From an uncultured Dehalococcoidia bacterium (GTDB lineage: Bacteria > Chloroflexota > Dehalococcoidia > Tepidiformales > Tepidiformaceae), in NCBI GenBank assembly GCA_937954195.1, contig CALFYR010000040.1, positions 1 through 6,766 on the forward strand: a stretch of 6,766 bases of DNA, in the 5' to 3' direction. Position numbers and translations under genes: made by a program. The notes under the pieces were generated by a model. The model saw nothing but the letters and a program-made list of their open reading frames with translations, searched no databases and was not told where the DNA came from. Positions 1 through 5,388 of this stretch are shown in pieces. How positions within the stretch are numbered: position 1 is the first letter of the stretch; every line of letters begins with the position of its first letter.

Positions 1-252
1 CCCCGGCCCCGCAAAACGGTCCGGGGCGTCCAGCTCGCGCCCAGACGGCGTCGCCGGGTCGCGCCGGAAGGCCTCACCCTTCGCCGACCAGTACGGCAAC
101 ATCTCGATGATGTGCCCGACCGCCTCCGCGGGCGTCCAATCGTCCGGTGCGCCGCGCCGCTGCCACGCCGCATCGTCCATGGAAGCCAACAGGCGCAGGA
201 GTGAATCCCCCTGCGCCCGAACGCGCTGTGCGAGGTCTGCGCCGCCGGCCAC
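1..252 (-). CDS. DinB-fold (DinB/DUF664-like) protein, 3' end cut off by the window edge
   Basis: Only the first 84 codons are visible. The frame is open from a GTG at 252-250 to the window edge. Residues 1-30 form a helix with regularly spaced leucines, followed by the segment WTPAEAVGHIIEMLPYW (residues 39-55). A Trp-x-Pro-x-Glu segment leading into a His-bearing helix is the signature of the four-helix DinB superfamily, in which that His (here His47) is usually the first of three metal ligands; the other two would lie beyond the edge. Family members include thiol-dependent transferases and many proteins of unknown role, so no substrate can be given. The GTG overlaps the pdxS TAG by one base and has no clear Shine-Dalgarno, suggesting translational coupling to pdxS. 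An ATG at 180-178 is an alternative start, but it would remove most of helix 1. Confidence 0.72.
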   Translation of the reverse strand, partial: MAGGADLAQRVRAQGDSLLRLLASMDDAAWQRRGAPDDWTPAEAVGHIIEMLPYWSAKGEAFRRDPATPSGRELDAPDRFAGPG

Positions 253-1136
253 TACCAGCCGCGCGTGGCCAGGAGTTCCTTCTCCTGCAGGCTCGAAACC
301 GCCACGCCCGACATCGCCTTGCCAAGCCCACGGCTCACGCGAGCGAGGATCTCCGGGTCCTGGTAGTGCGTCGTCGCCTCCACGATCGCCTTCGCGACCG
401 CCGGCGGGTTCTCGCTCTTGAAAATCCCGGAGCCGACGAACACGCCGTCCGCGCCGAGGCGCATCATCAGCGCCGCATCGGCCGGCGTGGCCACCCCACC
501 GGCGGCGAAGTTCACCACCGGCAGCCGGCCCTCGCGCTTCACCTGCTGCACGAGCTCCAGCGGCGCGCCAAGTTCCTTCGCGGCTGTGTAGACCTCGTCG
601 TCCGAAAGGTTCTTCAGGCGTCGAATCTCGTCCTGCACCGTGCGCATGTGCCGCACGGCTTCAACGATGTCGCCCGTCCCGGCTTCGCCCTTCGTGCGGA
701 TCATGGCCGCGCCCTCGCCGATGCGCCGCAGCGCCTCGCCCAGGTTCCGGCAACCGCACACGAACGGCACCGTGAACGCGTGCTTGTCGATGTGGTGGGA
801 CTCGTCCGCCGGCGTCAGCACCTCCGACTCGTCCACGTAGTCGACGCCCAGCGCCTGCAGCACCTCCGCCTCGACGAAGTGGCCGATGCGCGCCTTCGCC
901 ATCACGGGGATAGTCACCGCGTCGATAATCCCGGCGATCATCTCCGGGTCGCTCATGCGGGCCACGCCCCCATCGCGCCGAATGTCGGCCGGCACGCGCT
1001 CCAGCGCCATCACCGAACAGGCGCCTGCCTCCTCGGCGATCTTGGCCTGTTCCGGCGTCACCACGTCCATAATCACGCCGCCCTTAAGCATCTGCGCCAG
1101 GCCGACCTTAACGGCCCAGGTTCCAGTCTGAGTCAC
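252..1136 (-). CDS. pdxS: Pyridoxal 5'-phosphate synthase, PdxS (synthase) subunit
   Basis: PdxS is the (beta/alpha)8-barrel subunit of the DXP-independent PLP synthase. It condenses ribose 5-phosphate, glyceraldehyde 3-phosphate and ammonia into PLP in the cytoplasm; the ammonia comes from the glutaminase PdxT. The 294-residue product has the standard family length and is strongly conserved throughout: GGVIMDV (19-25), [11 protein letters not shown] (43-53), VMAKARIGH (78-86), [11 protein letters not shown] (102-112), RTKGE (147-151), then [17 protein letters not shown] and [11 protein letters not shown] near the C-terminus. Asp24, Lys81 and Lys149, which carry out Schiff-base chemistry in the Bacillus subtilis enzyme, are all present at the same numbers. 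The GTG start at 1136 follows GGAGG by 5 nt and gives the canonical N-terminus, whereas a frame opened upstream would add 38 residues unlike the family. pdxT is not adjacent; a DinB-fold gene follows with a 1-nt overlap. Confidence 0.97.
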   Translation of the reverse strand: MTQTGTWAVKVGLAQMLKGGVIMDVVTPEQAKIAEEAGACSVMALERVPADIRRDGGVARMSDPEMIAGIIDAVTIPVMAKARIGHFVEAEVLQALGVDYVDESEVLTPADESHHIDKHAFTVPFVCGCRNLGEALRRIGEGAAMIRTKGEAGTGDIVEAVRHMRTVQDEIRRLKNLSDDEVYTAAKELGAPLELVQQVKREGRLPVVNFAAGGVATPADAALMMRLGADGVFVGSGIFKSENPPAVAKAIVEATTHYQDPEILARVSRGLGKAMSGVAVSSLQEKELLATRGW

Positions 1137-1140
1137 GGTT

Positions 1141-1146
1141 TCCTCC
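1141..1146 (-). promoter_or_regulatory. Ribosome binding site of pdxS
   Basis: The minus strand reads GGAGGA here, with the GGAGG core (1146-1142) 5 nt before the GTG at 1136. It decides the start, because the open frame continues upstream to 1250 without a comparable site. Confidence 0.8.
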
Positions 1147-1172
1147 GGGATAGCACCCCAAATGTGGTCACC

Positions 1173-1199
1173 AGTGTATGGCCGTTCACCACCATGCAA
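1173..1199 (-). promoter_or_regulatory. Possible weak promoter for pdxS
   Basis: On the minus strand, TTGCAT (1199-1194) and TACACT (1178-1173) resemble sigma-70 type -35 and -10 boxes, but the 15-nt spacer is short. Transcription would begin near 1166, giving a leader of about 30 nt. This is a by-eye match only. pdxS could equally be read through from the Nudix gene. Confidence 0.2.
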
Positions 1200-1277
1200 T
1201 AGAACCACTCTGCCCACTCGTCCCGCTGTTTCAATCAAGCCAAGCATCAAGGCGCAGCGGCGGCAATGTCTGCGCGC

Positions 1278-1323
1278 TCCCCCTCTCCATGACTATGGAG
1301 AGGGGGCCGGGGGGTGAGGACGC
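1278..1323. repeat. GC-rich palindromic intergenic element (REP/MITE-like), overlapping the Nudix 3' end
   Basis: A perfect 12-bp inverted repeat (arms 1279-1290 and 1295-1306, 4-nt loop) is flanked on one side by a run of G and C up to about 1323. On the minus strand this reads CCTCACCCCCCGGCCCC followed by CTCTCC, the style of palindromic element that recurs in intergenic regions of many high-GC bacteria and that, when translated, gives Pro-rich tails of the type PHPPAPSP. The Nudix frame ends inside it. There is no T-run after either arm, so it is not a classical intrinsic terminator, although the hairpin could protect the Nudix mRNA 3' end. Outer boundaries are estimates and copy number elsewhere cannot be judged from one window. 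Confidence 0.55.
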
Positions 1324-1829
1324 ACCTTCTTTAGCTCCTCCTCCAGCTCCAACCACGCGATGTACTCGTCCAGGTTCTTTCGCACGCCCGCCACAATCGC
1401 CAGCCGGCGGGGGTCCGCCTCCGCCACCTTCGCCAGCTGCACGTCGCCGAAATACCGGTCCCGGAACTCCCGCGGGTCAATCCACCGGAACCCAACGTGC
1501 TCGTGACTGATGGCGACCTCGCCCTCATCGCAGTCCGCCGCGTATACCACCTGCACCGCATCCCGCCCGTAGACGTGCATGGGCACCACGCCGATGAGCT
1601 TCAACGGCCCGGTCGGCCGTATGCCTGCCTCTTCCCACAGTTCCCGCACCGCCGCGATTTCAGGCGTCTCACCCTCATCCACGGTCCCGCCCGGCAGGTA
1701 CCAGGCACCCGTCATCTCGCCGCCGCCACGCTTGAGGATGAGGATCTTGTCATCGCGCCGCGCGAACACCGCCGCCGCTAGCCCAAACACGCCCGGCCGC
1801 GGCCGAGCACCATCGTCGCCGTCACTCAT
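1293..1829 (-). CDS. Nudix hydrolase
   Basis: This 178-residue protein hydrolyses, by family, a nucleoside diphosphate linked to another moiety, using divalent metal. The Nudix box is complete at residues 48-70: Gly48, Glu54, then RELWEEAGI at 62-70, matching GX5EX7REUXEEXGU. It is preceded by GAWYLPGG, which normally leads into the box. The substrate cannot be told; the upstream strand AAAVFARRDDKILILKR and the single-domain size fit a MutT/ADP-ribose-pyrophosphatase type. The ATG at 1829 was chosen because GGGAGG (1842-1837) sits 7 nt upstream; a TTG at 1844 would start inside that site. The last nine residues (RPHPPAPSP) come from the palindromic element at about 1278-1323, so the natural fold probably ends near the ELEEELKK helix. 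The gene lies between an M23 peptidase and pdxS with gaps of 83 and 156 nt and is not evidently coupled to either. Confidence 0.92.
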   Translation of the reverse strand: MSDGDDGARPRPGVFGLAAAVFARRDDKILILKRGGGEMTGAWYLPGGTVDEGETPEIAAVRELWEEAGIRPTGPLKLIGVVPMHVYGRDAVQVVYAADCDEGEVAISHEHVGFRWIDPREFRDRYFGDVQLAKVAEADPRRLAIVAGVRKNLDEYIAWLELEEELKKVRPHPPAPSP

Positions 1830-1835
1830 CGCACG

Positions 1836-1842
1836 CCCTCCC
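1836..1842 (-). promoter_or_regulatory. Ribosome binding site of the Nudix gene
   Basis: The minus strand reads GGGAGGG, with GGGAGG (1842-1837) ending 7 nt before the ATG at 1829-1827. It rules out the TTG at 1844, which overlaps it. Confidence 0.75.
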
Positions 1843-1871
1843 AAAGGACGCCGAGCATACCAGCGCGACCG

Positions 1872-1902
1872 CTAACGACTAACGACTAACGACTAACGAC
1901 TA
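1872..1902. repeat. Heptamer tandem repeat, (CTAACGA)x4 plus CTA
   Basis: Four exact 7-bp copies (1872-1899) followed by a partial copy (1900-1902) lie between the M23 peptidase stop and the Nudix start. Each unit carries TAA on the plus strand and TAG on the minus strand. Because 7 is not a multiple of 3, four units place stop codons in all six frames. It is AT-richer than its surroundings. No function is established; it may be a slippage-prone microsatellite or a spacer that blocks read-through translation. Confidence 0.85.
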
Positions 1903-1912
1903 GGGAAGGCTC

Positions 1913-3130
1913 TCAGAAGCCCAGGTAATCCGCCGGGTTCACGTACGCGCCGTTGTAGCGAATCTCGAAGTGCAGGTGGTGTCCGGTCGTGAAGCCCGTC
2001 AGGCCCGAGAGGCCCAGGACCGACCCGGCGCTGACCGCCTGGCCCGGCGACACATGGATTTCGCTCATGTGGGCGAACAGCGTCGTCCAACCATCACCGC
2101 AGTCCACGATGACGTAGTAGCCGTAGCTATAGGTCAGGTATTCCACCCGGCTCACCGTGCCATCGCACACCGAGTACAGGTTCGAAGGCCCGTAGCCGTA
2201 CAGGTCGAGGTCGATACCAGTGTGGTATCGGCTGCCGCGCGGCGTGCCGAACGGGTCGCTGATGGCATGCCAGCCGGCCAGCGGGAAGTTCTGGAAACGT
2301 CCGCCACCGGAAGGAGCCGGGGCACCGCTGTTGGTACCACCACTCGGAATCGAAGGCGGTGCGGGTGGTGGCGGCGGCGGCGGTGGTGGCGGCTTGAACG
2401 TCGCGCCCGGCAGCAGCACGAACTGGCCGTTCTGCAGGCTGTTCGGGTCCGTGATGCCGTTCGAGCGGAACTCGACCACGCGGTTCACCGTGATGTTGTC
2501 GTACTGCGAAACGATGTCGGCCACGGTCTCGCCGCTGGCTACCTTGTGCAGGATGCCGTCATCGCGCGGGATGATGAGCACCAGGTCGCGGGGGATCAGG
2601 TTGATCGACCGGCCGTCGAGCGTCGGGTTGTTGTCGAGGATCGTCTCCATCGAAATCCCGTACCGCTGGGCGATGCCGCTCAACGTATCGCCCGCCTGCG
2701 TCTTGTATTCGGCCACGGGGCTGCGCGGGTCGATGATGTCGGCGAGGGCGCGGGTCCCGGCGCCAACTTCACCCGAAGCCGCCGCCGCCGAAGCAACACC
2801 CGCCGAAAGCGACTGGATAGAAGAAACGCCGCCAACTGCGCGAACGTTCGCAACTTCGTTGCGCGGCGCCAGGGCGGCTACAGAATCAAGCGTTTGGGTC
2901 GAAGCGGAAGGCCGGAAGTAGGCGGCTGATTTCGCGCTCGTGGCGCCTCCGAGGCCAGAGAAGACGTACGTGGGGACGGTAGGAGTCGCGGTTGCGGAGG
3001 ATGAGTTCGGGAACTGCGAAGCGAACACCACTGCCCCAACCGCCATCGCGACGATGAGGAGGTGTACCGTCAGACGTCCTCGGCGCTTTCCATGCGCGTG
3101 AGACCGTGCGCGTGTTCCTTCGATACCCAT
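1913..3130 (-). CDS. Membrane-anchored LysM / M23 peptidoglycan endopeptidase
   Basis: This 405-residue envelope protein probably cuts or remodels peptidoglycan cross-links outside the membrane. In order: a basic N-terminus (RARSHAHGKRRGR, 7-19); a hydrophobic segment at about 21-38 acting as a signal anchor or signal peptide; an Ala/Ser-rich linker to about 135; LysM 1 at about 141-188 (AGDTLSGIAQRYGIS); LysM 2 at about 193-241 (SGETVADIVSQY), with LysM domains being cell-wall binding; a run of ten prolines at 247-256; and an M23 (LytM/lysostaphin type) domain at about 285-405. The zinc and catalytic residues are all present: His303 and Asp307 (HTGID), His354 (FAHM), and His385 and His387 (HLHFE), so it should be an active metallopeptidase rather than an EnvC-like activator. 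Cys322 and Cys344 could form a disulfide. The ATG at 3130 lacks a strong Shine-Dalgarno but supplies the expected basic segment before the membrane helix. It lies 141 nt downstream of rho. Confidence 0.93.
   Translation of the reverse strand: MGIEGTRARSHAHGKRRGRLTVHLLIVAMAVGAVVFASQFPNSSSATATPTVPTYVFSGLGGATSAKSAAYFRPSASTQTLDSVAALAPRNEVANVRAVGGVSSIQSLSAGVASAAAASGEVGAGTRALADIIDPRSPVAEYKTQAGDTLSGIAQRYGISMETILDNNPTLDGRSINLIPRDLVLIIPRDDGILHKVASGETVADIVSQYDNITVNRVVEFRSNGITDPNSLQNGQFVLLPGATFKPPPPPPPPPPAPPSIPSGGTNSGAPAPSGGGRFQNFPLAGWHAISDPFGTPRGSRYHTGIDLDLYGYGPSNLYSVCDGTVSRVEYLTYSYGYYVIVDCGDGWTTLFAHMSEIHVSPGQAVSAGSVLGLSGLTGFTTGHHLHFEIRYNGAYVNPADYLGF
2363..2392 (-). repeat. CCN triplet run encoding ten consecutive prolines
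   Basis: Within the M23 peptidase gene, CCN codons encode Pro247-Pro256, linking the second LysM to the catalytic domain. The run is likely an extended rigid spacer through the cell wall. Pro runs of this length stall ribosomes and usually need elongation factor P, and the simple triplet repeat could change length by slippage without breaking the frame. Confidence 0.85.
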
Positions 3131-3180
3131 AAAGCGTTCCGGTCAGGCGCAAGCTTGGGAGCAACCATTCTTGCGTCGGC

Positions 3181-3199
3181 TGAGCCTAGCCTAACCTTG
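3181..3199. promoter_or_regulatory. Candidate DtxR/IdeR-type metal-repressor operator upstream of the M23 peptidase
   Basis: The 19-bp plus-strand segment TGAGCCTAGCCTAACCTTG matches the DtxR/IdeR consensus TTAGGTTAGSCTAACCTAA at 14 of 19 positions, including the uninterrupted stretch TAGCCTAACCT; the other half-site is degraded. It lies 50 nt upstream of the M23 start codon, beyond the rho 3' hairpins, where an operator for that gene could sit. The match was found by eye after the fact, no clear -10/-35 pair overlaps it, and no metal-related gene is nearby, so chance resemblance is quite possible. Confidence 0.3.
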
Positions 3200-3221
3200 C
3201 TCGCGTTCTCCTTTACGGGCT

Positions 3222-3248
3222 ATCCCGGTTGCCTCTCGAAACCGGGAT
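3222..3248 (-). terminator. Stem-loop downstream of rho (terminator-like, no U-tract)
   Basis: A perfect 9-bp inverted repeat (arms 3222-3230 and 3240-3248, 9-nt loop) begins 23 nt past the rho stop codon on the minus strand. It is not followed by a T-run, so it would not work as a canonical intrinsic terminator. It could mark the 3' end of the rho transcript by blocking exonucleases, or attenuate read-through into the peptidase gene. Confidence 0.45.
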
Positions 3249-3253
3249 GCGGG

Positions 3254-3275
3254 ACCCCTAGGGATTTACCCCTAG
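3254..3275 (-). repeat. Small hairpin and 8-bp direct repeat spanning the rho stop codon
   Basis: CTAGGG (3258-3263) and CCCTAG (3270-3275) form a 6-bp stem with a 6-nt loop that includes the rho TAG. The same stretch carries ACCCCTAG twice (3254-3261 and 3268-3275), 14 bp apart. It is immediately followed, in the rho direction, by the larger stem-loop at 3222-3248. Confidence 0.5.
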
Positions 3276-5200
3276 AGATCGGTCTTCATGCTGGCGAGGA
3301 ACTCCTCGTTCGTCGTGGTCCTCGCGATTCGCTCGAGCAGCCGTTCGGTCGCTTCGAGCTGGTTCGGCGAGTTCTGCGAAATCATAGCTGTCATCCTGCG
3401 CATGAGCCAGACTCCCTTAAGGGTCTTTTCATCGAGCAGGAGTTCCTCACGCCGCGTGCTGCTGCCCTGCACATCGAGCGCCGGGTAGAAGCGCCGTTCG
3501 GCCAACTTCCGGTCCAGCCGCAGCTCCAGGTTGCCGGTGCCCTTGAATTCCTCGAACACCACTTCGTCCATCCTGGAACCGGTATCGACCAGGCAGGTCG
3601 CCATCACGGTCAGCGAGCCGCCCTCTTCGCACTTTCGCGCGGCGCCGAACAACCGCTTCGGCGGATACAGGGCCACCGGGTCCACACCACCGGAAAGCGT
3701 CCGGCCGCTGGGCGGCAGCGCCAGGTTGTAGGCACGCGTCAGGCGCGTGATCGAGTCCAGCAGGATGACGACATCCTTGCCCTGCTCCACGAGCCGCTTC
3801 GCCCGTTCGAGCGCCATCTCGGCCACCCGCGTGTGGTCCTCAACCGGCTCATCGAACGTGCTCGCCACCACTTCGCCGCGCACGCTGCGCTGCATGTCGG
3901 TCACTTCCTCCGGCCGCTCACCAATGAGCAGCACAATGAGGTGGACGTCCGGGTAGTTCGTCGCGATGCCGTTCGCGATGTTCTTCAGCAGCATCGTTTT
4001 ACCGGCCTTCGGCGGCGAAACGATGAGTCCGCGCTGCCCGCGGCCAATCGGCGCAATCAGGTCGATGAGCCGGTGGGTCAGGTTGTCCGGCGTGGTTTCC
4101 AGCTTCAGCTGCTGGTTCGGGAAGATGGCTGTCAGGTTCTCGAAGTAGGGCCGGCGCTTCGCGACCTCCGGGTCCAGCCCGTTTACCGCTTCCACCTTCA
4201 GCAGGCCGTAGTACTTCTCGTTGTCCTTCGGGTGGCGGACCTGGCCGGTCACGTAATCGCCCGGCCGCAGCGCGAACTTCCGCAATTGGCTCTGCGAAAC
4301 GTAGATGTCGTGCGGGCCCGGCAGCATCGATTCGCCGCGCAGGAACCCGTAGTTGCCATCGTCGCTGACTTCCAGGAATCCGCCCGAGAACACGTTTCCG
4401 CGGGCCTCCGCCTGGCTCTGCAGCACCCGGAAGATCAGGTCCGACTTGCGCAGCACACCGGCGTTTTCGATGCCCATGCCTTCAGCCGTGGCGATCAGGT
4501 CTTCGCGCGTTTTCTGCTCGAGTTCCGCGATGTTCAACGGCGGGGCCATCTGGCGGCCCTCATTCGCCCGCAGCTCGCGTTCGTACTCGTCCTCGCTCAT
4601 CGGCTGCGGCTCGCGCGGCTGGCGTTCACGGCGGTCCTGCCGGTTCCGGTCGCGGTCACGTTCGCGCCACTGGCGTTCCTGCCGCCCCTGGGGCTGCCCC
4701 CCACCATCGCCCCGGTCACCGCGGTCGCGGCCCCAGCGCCGTTCCTGGCGTCCCTGTTGCTGTCCGCCTTCATTCCGATCGCGTTGCTGAGCCTGGCCGC
4801 CATCCCGCTGGCCGCCTTCAGCACCTGCCGAATCGGAGCCGCCGGCATCGGGCGCGTCCGTGGTGGCGCTCGCCGTAGCCGCATCACCATCTTCGGCAGC
4901 GGCGCTGGCGCGCGAACGGCGGAACGTGCGCTCCCGCTTCGGCGGGTCGGCGCTCGCTTCGGCCGAGGGGGCCTCGGTCGCCGGCGCCTCCGTGGGAGCC
5001 GCGTCCGCGGTCGCCTCGGCAGTTTCCGCCTTCTTCGCGCGGGTCACGCGCTTCCGGGGGGCCGGGGCGGCGCTGGCGCCGTTTTCGCCCGAATCAGTGT
5101 GGTTCGTAGGGGTAATGACTTCTGTTGTTTCCGTGTCTTGCAAGGGATCTACCGTCTGCGTGCAGAGTGTGCCCGGGGAAAGGGGTGGGCGGTTCGCCAA
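3272..5200 (-). CDS. rho: Transcription termination factor Rho with a long disordered N-terminal arm
   Basis: Rho is the hexameric RNA-dependent ATPase/translocase that ends transcription of untranslated RNA. Numbering is from the TTG at 5200. Residues 1-220 are an Ala/Glu/Pro-rich then Arg/Gln/Gly/Asp-rich low-complexity arm; Rho_N follows at 222-265 ([19 protein letters not shown]); the cold-shock-type RNA-binding domain at about 268-340 ([14 protein letters not shown]); and the ATPase core after 350. Walker A is SPPKAGKT (395-402), Walker B VVILLDS (477-483), the Q-loop LSGGVDP (502-508) and the R-loop [19 protein letters not shown] (539-557). Arg570 in ERRFYP matches the arginine finger. 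All core parts are intact. The total of 642 residues exceeds the 419 of E. coli Rho entirely because of the arm. The start is uncertain: TTG 5200 is the first possible and TTG 5143 (followed by [11 protein letters not shown]) may be more natural; neither has a clear Shine-Dalgarno. Confidence 0.97.
   Translation of the reverse strand: MANRPPLSPGTLCTQTVDPLQDTETTEVITPTNHTDSGENGASAAPAPRKRVTRAKKAETAEATADAAPTEAPATEAPSAEASADPPKRERTFRRSRASAAAEDGDAATASATTDAPDAGGSDSAGAEGGQRDGGQAQQRDRNEGGQQQGRQERRWGRDRGDRGDGGGQPQGRQERQWRERDRDRNRQDRRERQPREPQPMSEDEYERELRANEGRQMAPPLNIAELEQKTREDLIATAEGMGIENAGVLRKSDLIFRVLQSQAEARGNVFSGGFLEVSDDGNYGFLRGESMLPGPHDIYVSQSQLRKFALRPGDYVTGQVRHPKDNEKYYGLLKVEAVNGLDPEVAKRRPYFENLTAIFPNQQLKLETTPDNLTHRLIDLIAPIGRGQRGLIVSPPKAGKTMLLKNIANGIATNYPDVHLIVLLIGERPEEVTDMQRSVRGEVVASTFDEPVEDHTRVAEMALERAKRLVEQGKDVVILLDSITRLTRAYNLALPPSGRTLSGGVDPVALYPPKRLFGAARKCEEGGSLTVMATCLVDTGSRMDEVVFEEFKGTGNLELRLDRKLAERRFYPALDVQGSSTRREELLLDEKTLKGVWLMRRMTAMISQNSPNQLEATERLLERIARTTTNEEFLASMKTDL
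4652..4768 (-). repeat. Imperfect repeat within the Rho N-terminal arm
   Basis: Two related peptide units lie side by side in the disordered arm: [16 protein letters not shown] (residues 145-160) and [17 protein letters not shown] (167-183). Both have Gly-Gln, then GRQER, a Trp, then Arg/Asp pairs. They look like a diverged duplication. Such Arg/Gly/Gln-rich segments commonly bind RNA non-specifically. Confidence 0.6.
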
Positions 5201-5224
5201 TGGGACTGGTGTGCTCGGTCCGCT

Positions 5225-5246
5225 AAGTGGGACAAAAGGGGAAGCT
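5225..5246 (-). promoter_or_regulatory. Pyrimidine-rich segment in the rho leader (possible Rho-binding site)
   Basis: In the direction of rho transcription this reads AGCTTCCCC, then TTTTGTCCCACTT: C/T-rich, nearly free of G, and 25 nt before the TTG at 5200. Rho binds such YC-rich RNA, and rho of E. coli is known to autoregulate through its leader. The role here is inference. Confidence 0.25.
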
Positions 5247-5289
5247 GGATCTACGCCGACTCGTGGCGCCGTCCGTTCCAGCGATCTCT

Positions 5290-5318
5290 ACATTACGACG
5301 GCTCACGAGGCTGTGCAA
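5290..5318 (-). promoter_or_regulatory. Possible rho promoter
   Basis: On the minus strand, TTGCAC (5318-5313) and TAATGT (5295-5290) are separated by 17 nt. Each matches the sigma-70 consensus at only about three of six positions, including the key TTG and TA...T bases. Transcription would start near 5283 and give a leader of about 80 nt ahead of the TTG at 5200. Confidence 0.28.
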
Positions 5319-5352
5319 CATGCGAGTGTCCGTGCCCACATCCCACCCGCCC

Positions 5353-5362
5353 TTGCTAGACT
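5353..5362 (+). promoter_or_regulatory. Possible -10 element for the ceramidase-like gene
   Basis: TTGC followed by TAGACT (5357-5362) resembles a -10 hexamer at four of six positions. It would place the transcript start near 5369, just ahead of the ribosome binding site. No matching -35 is visible, so this is weak. Confidence 0.28.
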
Positions 5363-5371
5363 CCCCCGGCC

Positions 5372-5381
5372 AAAGGAGGTG
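5372..5381 (+). promoter_or_regulatory. Strong ribosome binding site of the ceramidase-like gene
   Basis: AAAGGAGGTG is an almost full anti-Shine-Dalgarno complement. Its GGAGG core ends 9 nt before the ATG at 5389. It fixes the start at 5389 although the frame is open upstream to 5227. Confidence 0.88.
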
Positions 5382-5388
5382 CACCACC

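Noticed and set aside
147..1202. A 351-codon plus-strand open frame opposite pdxS
   Set aside because: pdxS is unmistakable on the other strand, and the plus-strand product is His/Arg/Leu-rich without domain features.
1137..1250. A 38-residue N-terminal extension of PdxS
   Set aside because: PdxS proteins begin at the equivalent of the GTG at 1136, which has GGAGG at proper spacing; the extra residues do not resemble the family.
1872..1902. The heptamer array as a CRISPR or iteron array
   Set aside because: Units are 7 bp with no spacers, and there are no cas or replication genes nearby. It is a plain tandem microsatellite.
1970..2929. A 319-codon plus-strand open frame opposite the LysM/M23 gene
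   Set aside because: It is a shadow of a well-supported gene. The translation is Arg/Val/Ala-rich without motifs.
3131..3271. A small gene in the rho-peptidase gap (an AAAGGAG sequence on the minus strand near 3215)
   Set aside because: No start codon follows the Shine-Dalgarno-like sequence at usable spacing, and no credible frame is present.
3062..5359. A 765-codon plus-strand open frame opposite rho and part of the peptidase gene
   Set aside because: It lies antisense to a complete, motif-rich Rho. Its translation is Arg/Leu/His/Ala-rich with no recognisable domain, as expected from the complement of a GC-rich gene.
5227..5388. A 54-residue N-terminal extension of the ceramidase-like protein
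   Set aside because: The AAAGGAGGTG site fixes the ATG at 5389, where the family's typical first strand begins. The extension overlaps the divergent promoter region and has no conserved look.
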